From the NCBI GenBank assembly GCA_021736645.1, contig JAIPFM010000042.1, forward strand, positions 1 through 34,345: a stretch of 34,345 nucleotides of DNA, in the 5' to 3' direction. This stretch comes from Phycisphaerae bacterium. Lineage in GTDB: Bacteria > Planctomycetota > Phycisphaerae > Sedimentisphaerales > Anaerobacaceae. The notes below the pieces were generated by a model. The model searched no databases and was not told the DNA's origin. It worked only from the letters and a program-made list of their open reading frames with translations. A program made the translations under genes and the position numbers. Below, in pieces: positions 23,727-32,479 of this stretch (the first letter of the stretch is position 1; each line of letters starts with the position of its first letter).

Positions 23727-26700
23727 ATGCATCATTGGCAGTCAGCGGCAACATTGGGGATGGTCTTGTTTTGTCTGCTGTCTGGTTCTTTGCCCGCTCA
23801 AACCCCGGTGTTTCCCGAAGAGTCACCCAACGACCCGGGATTCATCCATACAATTTTCGAGGTAAATCAGGTCGAATCCGTTGTTTTGAGCCAGCCCCGA
23901 GGATTCTACACCCATGCCTTTTACCTGATCCTGACCACCAATACCGAGGATGCCACAGTCTTTTACACCACAGACGGCAGTGTCCCGACCCCGGAAACGG
24001 GCATGATAGCCCTGGAGAAAAACCAGGCCTTTCCCTTGATCATCAGTAAAACCACCTGTGTGAGGGCCGTGGCTGTCAGACCCGGATGGCATGAGTCGGA
24101 TATCGTCACACACACCTATCTCTTTCTGAACGATGTCATCAACAACCCCGATGCGTCGGATCAGGACCTCATTGAGGACGCCCTGTTGTCTGTGCCTTCC
24201 GTGATGCTGGCCACTGACGAGGTGCCTTCCGTGCCCAATCTGAGCAGCGAGGTCTCAGTGGAATGGCTCATGCCGGATGATCCGGGAGGGATCCAGGTCA
24301 CTGCATACCTGAGCCTGAGGCCCGCACCCGGTCTGCGGCAGGCCTCTGACAAGATCTCGTTCCATGTGGATTTTCAAAATGCGGCCGTCGATTACCCGCT
24401 CTTTGACTCGCCCGACCATACTGCCCACACAGGCTTTGATCTGTACGCCAGCCCAGACGACAGCTGGCACGGCGGTGCAGGCCCCTATGCCAGCCAGGTC
24501 CGGGACTGCTTTTCACACGACCTGCAGGCCGAGACCGGACAACCGAGTCTGCGCAACCGATTTTGTCATGTGTACATCAACGGCCGATACCGGGGCCTGT
24601 ACCAGATGCAGGAACAGATCGATGCCTTGGCAAAACGCACGCATCCTGATGCCTCCATGGACGACCTGGACATCCTTGTGACCGATCCTGTCGCCGACAC
24701 CACGGTGGCGATGCAGGGCACGCGGGACGCCTTGGACCGTCTGGCCGCGGCCATGGAAGAAGGCTTTGGTGACATGTCACGTTATTACCGGGTTCAGGGC
24801 ATGAATGCGCTGGGGCATACCGATCCCGCCTATGAGCGGCTCCTGGATGTGGACAACCTCATTGACTTCATGATCGTCGAATATCTCACCGGTGACACGA
24901 ACGGCCCGGGGTCTCGCCTAAACGGGGGCAGGCCCAATCACATCCTGGCCCTGCTCAACCACACAGAACCGGATGGTTTCAAGTGGGTACAGTACAACAA
25001 CGAATGGTCTCTGGGTACAGGGGACATCGACACGGCCCTGGCCAGCCAGAACAACATGGTGGAGCCCTTGGCCTCTGACACGATGACGGATCCTGAGACC
25101 TTTTCATGTCACGTACTGCACGAGCATCTTATCACCTTCAATTCGGACTACCGCATGCGTTTCGCGGACAGGGTGTTTACGTACTTCTTCCATGACGGCA
25201 TCATGACAGAGGCCCGCACACGCGCCTTGCTCCAGGCCCGGGCGAATCAGATTCAGGTCGCCATGGTGGCCGAAGCCGCTCGCTGGGGTGAGGGCGGTCA
25301 ATCACGCGACACCTGGCTCGCTGAAATCAGCCGCCTGATGTTCGGGACCACAGACCATCAGGGCCGGACAGATACGCGCCTGCTCACAGGACGCACACAA
25401 ACCGTCCTGGCCCAATTCAAGGCCAAGGCCTGGTATCCTGGGGTGGCAGCCCCGACCCTCAATCTGCCGAGCAGCCAGGTGCTGCCGGGGTCAAGGATCG
25501 CGATGTCGGCGCCGCAAGGCACACTGTATGTCACTCTGGACGGGACAGACCCCAGGGCCTCCGAGGGCCGCCTGAATCCTTCGGCCGGGATCTATACAGG
25601 CCCGATTCCCATCACAGACACCACGCAAATCAAGGCAAGGGCCCGGGTCGGTACCACGTGGAGTACCTTGAGTCACGCCACATTTGTCACCCGTGACATC
25701 ACAGACAGCCTGCGCGTCTCGGAAATGATGCCGGATCCCCTGGCCCCCTTCGCGCACTACATTGAGTTGAAGAACATCGGCTCAACCTCGATCAATCTGG
25801 CTCAGGTGCGTCTCAGCGAGGCCGTTGATTTCACCTTCCCGGCCATGCCTCTGGCACCCAGCGACTTTGTCCTCGTGGTCCAGGACAAGGCCGCCTTTGA
25901 GGCCAGATACGGTGCCGGCCTGCCTGTGGCAGGAGAGTATTCCGGCATGTTGAGCCCTCACCGCGAACGTCTTGTGCTCCAGGACCCGATCGGCCGGGTG
26001 ATTCACGATTTTGACTATGAGGCCGCGTGGTACGACATCGTCCATGACCGGGACTTTTCCCTGACCGTCAGACCCGAGGCCCTGACCGAACCCGGCGCGT
26101 ACGGAGATGCCATGTCCTGGCGTCCCAGCCATGTGCCTGGAGGCTCACCCGGGTCGGATGACATCGTCCAGGCGCCGCTGCCCGGCACCGTCATCATTAC
26201 AGAAATCCTGTCTCACTCACATGACATCGCCTCGGACTGGATTGAGCTGTACAACACCACGGACGAAGCGATCCATGTGGGCGGCTGGTTCCTCAGTGAT
26301 GACCTGCAAGTCCCTCAAAAATATGAAATCGCCTATGGTACCATGATTGAACCTCATGGCTTTCTGGTCCTGTATGAAGTCCAACAGTTTGGCAATCCCT
26401 TTGACCCGGGTACCCAGGAGCCCTTTGCGTTGAGCGAAAACGGTGAAATACTGTATGTGTTTTCCGGCCTGGACGGCGCACTCACAGGCTTCGAGGTAGA
26501 AGAAACCTTTGGCGCCTCCATCACGGGCATTCCGTTTGGACTGTACATGAAAAGTACAGGCACCGACAATTTCGTGGCCATGAGTGAACCCACACCCGGT
26601 CAGCCCAATGCCGATCCCCTGGTGGGGCCTGTGGTGATCAGTGAAATCATGTATCACCCTGCCGGGAATGAAGACGCCGAATATGTGGAACTGATCAATA

Positions 26701-27167
26701 TCAGCGGCGATCCGGTGGCCCTGTTCGATCCCATCGAATATCTGCCCTGGCGATTCCAGGACGACCCGGACGGCTCCGGCATCAGTCTGCCCTTCCCCCT
26801 GAATCCGGGGTTGGAACTCCAGCCAGGAGAGCGTCTGCTCCTGGTCATGGACAAAACAGCCTTTTACAGCAGCTACAACGTGCCGGGCACGGTCAAAATC
26901 CTGGAATGGCCCAGCGGCAAACTCAATAATTCCGGCGAAAAAATCCAACTCGACCAGCCGGGCGATGTGGATCTGGCCGGGCAGCGCTACTGGATTCGCG
27001 TGGACCGTGTGAATTTCAGCGACGGGTCTCACCCGGACAACTCCGGTATCGATCTCTGGCCGGCCGGTCCGGATGGCAACGGCTGGTCTCTCCAGCGCGT
27101 GACACTCAATGAATACGGCAATGACCCGGCCAACTGGCAGGCCGGTTTACCCACGCCAGGCTGGTAA
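23727..27167 (+). CDS. Secreted CotH-like (possibly pseudokinase) protein with chitobiase-like and three lamin-tail domains
   Basis: 1146 residues. Order: signal peptide (1-24, SGSLPAQ); chitobiase-like domain (52-133, VFYTTDGSVPTPETG); divergent CotH domain (about 155-520); intact chitobiase-like domain (573-657, LYVTLDGTDPR, IKARARVGTTWS); and lamin-tail domains at 660-800, 820-955 and 965-1125. In the CotH domain, RDCFSHDLQAETGQPSLRNR (259-278) and NGRYRGLYQMQE (285-296) are kept. The glycine/arginine motif that precedes the ATP-site lysine in the next gene (RIRGGFSRSGSNPK) is replaced by LRPAPGLRQASDK, and the metal-site Asp is Asn424 in YNNEWSLG. Catalysis is therefore doubtful. ATG 23727 has AGGG eight bases upstream; GTG 23718 is less likely. 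The next gene follows after 64 bases, probably in one transcript. Confidence 0.85.
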   Translation: MHHWQSAATLGMVLFCLLSGSLPAQTPVFPEESPNDPGFIHTIFEVNQVESVVLSQPRGFYTHAFYLILTTNTEDATVFYTTDGSVPTPETGMIALEKNQAFPLIISKTTCVRAVAVRPGWHESDIVTHTYLFLNDVINNPDASDQDLIEDALLSVPSVMLATDEVPSVPNLSSEVSVEWLMPDDPGGIQVTAYLSLRPAPGLRQASDKISFHVDFQNAAVDYPLFDSPDHTAHTGFDLYASPDDSWHGGAGPYASQVRDCFSHDLQAETGQPSLRNRFCHVYINGRYRGLYQMQEQIDALAKRTHPDASMDDLDILVTDPVADTTVAMQGTRDALDRLAAAMEEGFGDMSRYYRVQGMNALGHTDPAYERLLDVDNLIDFMIVEYLTGDTNGPGSRLNGGRPNHILALLNHTEPDGFKWVQYNNEWSLGTGDIDTALASQNNMVEPLASDTMTDPETFSCHVLHEHLITFNSDYRMRFADRVFTYFFHDGIMTEARTRALLQARANQIQVAMVAEAARWGEGGQSRDTWLAEISRLMFGTTDHQGRTDTRLLTGRTQTVLAQFKAKAWYPGVAAPTLNLPSSQVLPGSRIAMSAPQGTLYVTLDGTDPRASEGRLNPSAGIYTGPIPITDTTQIKARARVGTTWSTLSHATFVTRDITDSLRVSEMMPDPLAPFAHYIELKNIGSTSINLAQVRLSEAVDFTFPAMPLAPSDFVLVVQDKAAFEARYGAGLPVAGEYSGMLSPHRERLVLQDPIGRVIHDFDYEAAWYDIVHDRDFSLTVRPEALTEPGAYGDAMSWRPSHVPGGSPGSDDIVQAPLPGTVIITEILSHSHDIASDWIELYNTTDEAIHVGGWFLSDDLQVPQKYEIAYGTMIEPHGFLVLYEVQQFGNPFDPGTQEPFALSENGEILYVFSGLDGALTGFEVEETFGASITGIPFGLYMKSTGTDNFVAMSEPTPGQPNADPLVGPVVISEIMYHPAGNEDAEYVELINISGDPVALFDPIEYLPWRFQDDPDGSGISLPFPLNPGLELQPGERLLLVMDKTAFYSSYNVPGTVKILEWPSGKLNNSGEKIQLDQPGDVDLAGQRYWIRVDRVNFSDGSHPDNSGIDLWPAGPDGNGWSLQRVTLNEYGNDPANWQAGLPTPGW

Positions 27168-27231
27168 CTCACGCGCATGCGACATGGCAAACCGATCCCC
27201 TTTGGACCGATCCCTTTTTAGAAAGATCATC

Positions 27232-30200
27232 ATGCATCAGACTGTTTGGACATGGACTTGCATCATCCTGGTCGGCTTGACCCTCGGTCGAGGTTCGAGT
27301 CTCCGGGCGCAATCGGAACAGACCGTGGTGATCAGTGAAATCATGGCAAGGAACCACGGCGAACTCCTGGACGAAGACGGTGACGCCTCGGACTGGATCG
27401 AGTTGTATAATCCAACCCAGGGCACCGTGGACCTGGGGGGATGGTCTCTCACAGACGATCCTGACAACGCAGGATTATGGACCTTCCCGCCGGATATCAC
27501 ACTGGCCTCAGGAGAGTACCTCGTGGTGTTCGCGTCAGGGAAAGATCGAGTCAATCCGGGCGGTCCCCTGCACACCAATTTCAAGCTCTCCGGGACGGGA
27601 GAGTATTTGGCGTTGATGGCGCCCGATGGAGTCACCCCGGCCACCTGTTTCGATCCGACTTTCGGGGTGCAGCTGGAGGGTGTGTCGTTCGGTACGGCCC
27701 ACCATGCGGACACCCTTGTGACATCAGGCGCTCACATCACATACCGCATCCCGGGGCCGGGTCCATTGACGCCTGACTGGACAGACGTCAACTTCAATGA
27801 CGCCACATGGCGCCAGGGCACCTATCCCTTGAGCTTCCGCCTGTCAGATCCTGTGGCACAGGATATCGGATCGGTAAGAACCCCTGGCTCCGTCACCCTC
27901 AACCAGGATGGCGTCTACATGGTCAATGGCGCAGGGGCCGACATCTGGGGGCAGGCAGATGCGTTTCACTATGTCTATCAATCCCTGAGAGGAGATGGGG
28001 AACTCACGGCCAGAGTGCTGTACGTGACGGGCACGCATGACTGGGCCAAGGCCGGGATCATGATCCGCGAGACACTCGATGCCGGCGCCAAGCACGCCAT
28101 GGGCGTGGTCAGTCCCGGGCATGGCACCTCCTTCCAGGGACGCACGGAAACCGGACAGGCAAGCTTTCAGGTGACACCCGGCAATCCCATGGGTGCACCG
28201 GTGTGGCTGCGTCTGGTGCGATCGGGTGACACGTTTACAGCCTATGACTCTGAAGATGGCGAGACATGGACCCGCCTGGGCGCGCAGACCATCGACATGC
28301 GTGACACCGTGTTCATGGGCCTGTGCGTGTGCAGTCACGACGCAGGCCAGTTGTGCCCAGCCCTCTTTGACCGGGTTTCGTGGGATATGGCATCCAACGG
28401 AGATCTCACAGAGTCCATGCTGGGGCACGCCGCCATGGTGCAGACTCGATGCGCCTTTACTCTGGAGCAGGGCCAGAAAGATGTGTGGGATCAGATCACA
28501 CTCTCTTTGCAGTATCAGGACGGTTTTGCCCTGTATTTGAATGGCCACCCTGTCACCCAAGTTAATGCCCCGGATGACCTGTCCGGCCTCAGTACGGCCC
28601 TGACCTCGCACGACCCTCAACCGGGCGCAGTGATCGACCTGACCCCCTTTAAGGATCTACTGATCCCGGGCAGGAACGTACTCGCCCTGATCGGTCTCAA
28701 TGACCATGCCGATGATCCGGATTTCTTCATGGCGCCCAGACTCGTCGGCGCGAGCAGCAAGCCTGTGCCACAGTATTTTGCCAAGCCCACACCCGGGGCA
28801 GCCAATGTCCCGGGCAGCCTGGGACAGGTGCCGCCCATCCACTTCAGCCACACGCGCGGATTCTGGAATGCCCCCTTTGAGCTCACACTAAGCACAGACT
28901 CTCCGGATGCCGTGATCAGGATGACGCTGGACGGCTCCATACCGACGCAGACGCATGGCACCGTGTATACGGCCCCTCTCTGGATCGATCACACCACCAC
29001 CCTGCGGACCGTGGCCTGCCAATCGGGATTCATGGATTCCGACGCGGTCACCCACACCTATCTGTTCCTGGCGGACATCGTGACTCAATCGCCCCGCGGC
29101 GAGCGCCCCGGTCCGGACTGGCCCAATGGCAGCGTCAATGGTCAAATGATCAATTACGGCATGGACCCGGAGGTGGTCCAGGATCCACGATATCAGGACA
29201 CCCTCTTTGGGGGCCTGGTCACGATCCCCTCCATCAGTCTGGTCACCGACCTGACCCATCTGTTCAACTCGACCACAGGGATCTACACCCATGCCGGCAA
29301 TGACGGACGCGACTGGGAACGTCCTGTGTCCGTGGAATTAATCCGTGCGGATGACACACCAGGTTTCCAGGTCAATGCAGGCCTGCGTATTCGGGGTGGG
29401 TTCAGCCGGTCGGGCAGCAATCCGAAGCACGCATTTCGCCTGTTGTTCCGATCGGAGTATGGCCCGGCCACGCTCAAGTACCCGTTGTTTGAAGACGAAG
29501 GCACAGACGAATTCGACAAGGTCGATCTGCGCACCAGTCAGAACTATTCCTGGTCCTTCCAGAACAGCAATCAGAACACCATGGTCCGGGAGGTCTTTTC
29601 CCGGGACCTGCAAGGCGAGACCGGCCAGCCCTATACGCGCAGCCGCTACTACCACCTGTATCTGAACGGCCAGTACTGGGGTCTATACATGACCCAGGAG
29701 CGATCCGAGGCCTCCTTTGCCGCGGCCTATCTGGGCGGCCAGCGTGAGGACTATGACTGCATCAAGACCGACAGCCAGAGCCACGTACTGTTGGCCACGG
29801 ACGGCAACATGGATCGGTTCCGCCAACTGTATGACCTGACGATGCAGGGTCTCGGCAACAATGTCCTGTACATGCAGGCCCAGGGCCTGAACCCGGACGG
29901 TTCGCCCAATCCTGCATACCCGCGTCTGCTCGACCCGCTCAACCTGGCGGACTTCATGATCATCGAGTACTACACCGGGGGCCGCGACGGACCCGGGTCG
30001 CGGTTTGTGGGACATCCCAACAACACCTTTGGCATCATCAACCGCGTCAATCCGGACGGGTTCAAGTGGTTCCACCACGACAATGAACACACCCTGGGCG
30101 CAGGGTCCAGCGAGGAAAACATGGTGGTCCCGTTCACCACCGCGGGCAGTCAGTGGCAGTATTTCAATCCCCAGTGGCAGCACGAGGAACTCATGCGCGT

Positions 30201-32301
30201 CAACAGTGACTATCGACTGCTGTTTGCCGATCAGGTGGTTCGGTATTTCTTTAACCAGGGCCTGCTTACGGCGGAAAACAGCCGGGCCCGTGTCCTGAAC
30301 AGGGCCCAGCAGATCGACCTGGCCATGATTGCCGAATCGGCGCGATGGGGTGACGCAAAGAAGAATGACAACCAGCGCCCCTTTACCCGGGATGATGACT
30401 GGCTGCCGGAGATCGATCGGCTGCTGTACAACAGCGGTACCCGGTATCTCACTCGACGCGTCGAGGTCGTGATGGCACAGTTGCGTGACGTGGGCTGGCT
30501 GCCAACGGTCGATCCCCCCATGGTGACACCCCATGGCGGGCCCATAACCGCATCACAGAAAATCGTGATGGATGCTCCGGTCGGACAGATCTACTATACC
30601 ACGGACGGCTCAGACCCCAGACTGCCGATCGGCCAGTCACGCCCCGGAGCCCTGACCACGCTGGTGCGCGAACAGGCTGAAAAGCGCTATCAGATCCCCA
30701 CAGGCCAACCATTGGAACCGCCCAGAGGCACGATTCTGGCTGAATACTGGGACGGTATCAACGGCACAGATCTGGGAAGTCTGACAGGACACCCCGCCTT
30801 CCCGAATCAGCCGACCCGAACGGCCCAGCTCACACAGTTTGAAATCCCCGTGGATCACGCCGATCAGTACGGTACGCGTGTCACAGGGTATCTCTATCCC
30901 CCGACCTCCACCACGTACACCTTCTGGATTGCCAGTGACGATGCAAGCCAGCTCTGGCTCAGCACGGATGAGTCACCCGGTCACAAGACCTTGATCGCGC
31001 GCGTGGACGGCTGGACCGGCAGCCGGCAGTGGGATCAATATGCCTCTCAAAAATCCACGCCCATCGCACTCAAGGCAGGGCAAAAATACTACGTCGAAGC
31101 CCTTCAAAAGGAAGGCGGAGGCGGTGACAACCTGTCGGTCGCCTGGCAGTACAGCGGCCACGCAAGAGCGGTCATCGCAGGTCCCTATCTCGCCCCGGCC
31201 TCGAGCCAGTGGACCCAGTGGACCTCTCTCACCCTGGACGATTCGACCTGGACCCAGGCCGCCGGCATTCTGGGGTACGACGCAGGCTCGGGAGATTTTG
31301 AGGCGCTGATTCAGGAAGATGTCCGGGACCGGATGCTGGGCGTCAATACCTCCTGTCAAATGCGCATCCCCTTTGATCTGGCCCATACAGACTTCACGCA
31401 ATTGACCCTGTCGCTGAGATACGATGACGGGGCTGTGGTCTATCTCAACGGGGTCGAATGCCTGCGCTGCAATTTTGGCAGCAGCCAGGCGCCCCAGTGG
31501 TCTGCTGCGGCCGCGGCCGATCGTGACACTCACCTGGCGGTCACGCCAGAGGTCTATGATCTGAGCGATTTCAGGTCCGTGCTGCGTACCGGGGCAAATA
31601 TTCTGGCCATCCAGGGTCTGAATTATGCCATCACGGATGCAGAGTTTCTCATGGGTGTCTCACTGACAGGCCTGCCACAGGGCCAGGGTGACGTGGCACC
31701 CACAGCCCAGACCTACCAGGATCCCATCGTGCTGCCCCACAGCGTTCCCCTCAAGGCACGTGTGTTTCACGGGACATGGAGCGCTGTCACGCAGACGACC
31801 TTTAGTGTCGGACCGGTGGCCAGGTCATTGAGAGTCACAGAGCTCATGTATCACCCCCTGGACAACCAGACACCCAGTCAGGCGGATGCCGAGTACATTG
31901 AATTCAAGAACACGGATTCAGACACGATCAATCTGGCACTGGTCCGGCTTTCAGGGGGTGTGCGCTTCACCTTCCCCTCATGGGAACTCGCGGCCGGCGA
32001 CTCTGTCCTGGTGGTCAAGGACCGGCAGGTCTTTGAGTCGGTATACGGCCCGGGCCTGCCCATTGCCGGTACATTTGAAGGTACCTTGAGTAATCAGGGC
32101 GAGCGACTCACGCTGCAGGATGCCACTGGCGCTGTATTTATCGATTTTGAATATCAGGATCAATGGTATCCCCTCACAGACGGTTCGGGGTTTTCTCTGA
32201 CATGCCTGCCTGGCATTGCATCGGATCCCAAGGCCCTGTCTGACCTCGCAGCCTGGCAACCGAGCCAGACACAGGGCGGCTCACCAGGATACGCCGAGTA
32301 A
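27232..32301 (+). CDS. Very large secreted CotH-family protein with lamin-tail, DUF1349-like, PA14 and jelly-roll domains
   Basis: 1689 residues. Order: signal peptide (1-27); lamin-tail domain (30-160, VVISEIMARNHG, SDWIELYNPT); a jelly-roll domain (about 180-203 and 390-505) interrupted by a concanavalin-like, DUF1349-type domain (205-386, WAKAGIMIRETLD); chitobiase-like domain (533-611); CotH domain (655-1090) with RIRGGFSRSGSNPKHAFRL (719-737), RDLQGETGQPYTRSRYYHLY (791-810), YWGLYMTQERS (815-825) and FHHDNEHTLG with Asp950; a split chitobiase-like domain (1095-1135 and about 1490-1528) containing a PA14 domain (1162-1320) and a second jelly roll (1325-1480); and a terminal lamin-tail domain (1530-1685). 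Start ATG 27232 gives a proper signal peptide, though its ribosome-binding site (AGAAAG) is weak. It is likely a carbohydrate-associated kinase or invasin-like surface protein, an inference from domains. Confidence 0.87.
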   Translation: MHQTVWTWTCIILVGLTLGRGSSLRAQSEQTVVISEIMARNHGELLDEDGDASDWIELYNPTQGTVDLGGWSLTDDPDNAGLWTFPPDITLASGEYLVVFASGKDRVNPGGPLHTNFKLSGTGEYLALMAPDGVTPATCFDPTFGVQLEGVSFGTAHHADTLVTSGAHITYRIPGPGPLTPDWTDVNFNDATWRQGTYPLSFRLSDPVAQDIGSVRTPGSVTLNQDGVYMVNGAGADIWGQADAFHYVYQSLRGDGELTARVLYVTGTHDWAKAGIMIRETLDAGAKHAMGVVSPGHGTSFQGRTETGQASFQVTPGNPMGAPVWLRLVRSGDTFTAYDSEDGETWTRLGAQTIDMRDTVFMGLCVCSHDAGQLCPALFDRVSWDMASNGDLTESMLGHAAMVQTRCAFTLEQGQKDVWDQITLSLQYQDGFALYLNGHPVTQVNAPDDLSGLSTALTSHDPQPGAVIDLTPFKDLLIPGRNVLALIGLNDHADDPDFFMAPRLVGASSKPVPQYFAKPTPGAANVPGSLGQVPPIHFSHTRGFWNAPFELTLSTDSPDAVIRMTLDGSIPTQTHGTVYTAPLWIDHTTTLRTVACQSGFMDSDAVTHTYLFLADIVTQSPRGERPGPDWPNGSVNGQMINYGMDPEVVQDPRYQDTLFGGLVTIPSISLVTDLTHLFNSTTGIYTHAGNDGRDWERPVSVELIRADDTPGFQVNAGLRIRGGFSRSGSNPKHAFRLLFRSEYGPATLKYPLFEDEGTDEFDKVDLRTSQNYSWSFQNSNQNTMVREVFSRDLQGETGQPYTRSRYYHLYLNGQYWGLYMTQERSEASFAAAYLGGQREDYDCIKTDSQSHVLLATDGNMDRFRQLYDLTMQGLGNNVLYMQAQGLNPDGSPNPAYPRLLDPLNLADFMIIEYYTGGRDGPGSRFVGHPNNTFGIINRVNPDGFKWFHHDNEHTLGAGSSEENMVVPFTTAGSQWQYFNPQWQHEELMRVNSDYRLLFADQVVRYFFNQGLLTAENSRARVLNRAQQIDLAMIAESARWGDAKKNDNQRPFTRDDDWLPEIDRLLYNSGTRYLTRRVEVVMAQLRDVGWLPTVDPPMVTPHGGPITASQKIVMDAPVGQIYYTTDGSDPRLPIGQSRPGALTTLVREQAEKRYQIPTGQPLEPPRGTILAEYWDGINGTDLGSLTGHPAFPNQPTRTAQLTQFEIPVDHADQYGTRVTGYLYPPTSTTYTFWIASDDASQLWLSTDESPGHKTLIARVDGWTGSRQWDQYASQKSTPIALKAGQKYYVEALQKEGGGGDNLSVAWQYSGHARAVIAGPYLAPASSQWTQWTSLTLDDSTWTQAAGILGYDAGSGDFEALIQEDVRDRMLGVNTSCQMRIPFDLAHTDFTQLTLSLRYDDGAVVYLNGVECLRCNFGSSQAPQWSAAAAADRDTHLAVTPEVYDLSDFRSVLRTGANILAIQGLNYAITDAEFLMGVSLTGLPQGQGDVAPTAQTYQDPIVLPHSVPLKARVFHGTWSAVTQTTFSVGPVARSLRVTELMYHPLDNQTPSQADAEYIEFKNTDSDTINLALVRLSGGVRFTFPSWELAAGDSVLVVKDRQVFESVYGPGLPIAGTFEGTLSNQGERLTLQDATGAVFIDFEYQDQWYPLTDGSGFSLTCLPGIASDPKALSDLAAWQPSQTQGGSPGYAE

Positions 32302-32303
32302 AA

Positions 32304-32338
32304 CCCTGATCCCTGACCCCTGACCCCTGACCCCTGAG
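32304..32338 (+). repeat. Heptanucleotide tandem repeat, five units
   Basis: Five contiguous 7-base units of the type CCCTGAC (the first ends in T, the last in G) lie immediately after the stop codon of the large CotH gene. They run into the left arm of the terminator. Confidence 0.9.
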
Positions 32339-32379
32339 AATACTTCGCGAGATACATCGCCAAAGTATTCTCACTTTTT
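32335..32379 (+). terminator. Rho-independent terminator of the CotH gene pair
   Basis: TGAGAATACTT (32335-32345) and AAGTATTCTCA (32363-32373) form a perfect 11-bp stem with a 17-base loop, followed by CTTTTT. It lies about 35 bases after the stop codon of the 1689-residue protein. Confidence 0.85.
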
Positions 32380-32479
32380 GTGTAACAATTCCGAGGGGAA
32401 TGCGTCTCTTCTTTATATACTGGGTATGCCCTATTTCAGGGGACTCATTATCATGATCCGCAGAGAAGAGGAGTATGCC

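Noticed and set aside
27193..27224. Short direct repeat (ACCGATCCC twice) between the two large CotH genes
   Set aside because: Only nine bases, twice, with no associated structure; probably incidental.
27109..27231. Extended N-terminus of the 1689-residue protein overlapping the preceding gene
   Set aside because: The extra residues would precede a good signal peptide and are read from the 3' end of the previous gene in another frame.
32304..32338. CRISPR array
   Set aside because: The repeat unit is seven bases with no spacers; it is a simple tandem repeat.
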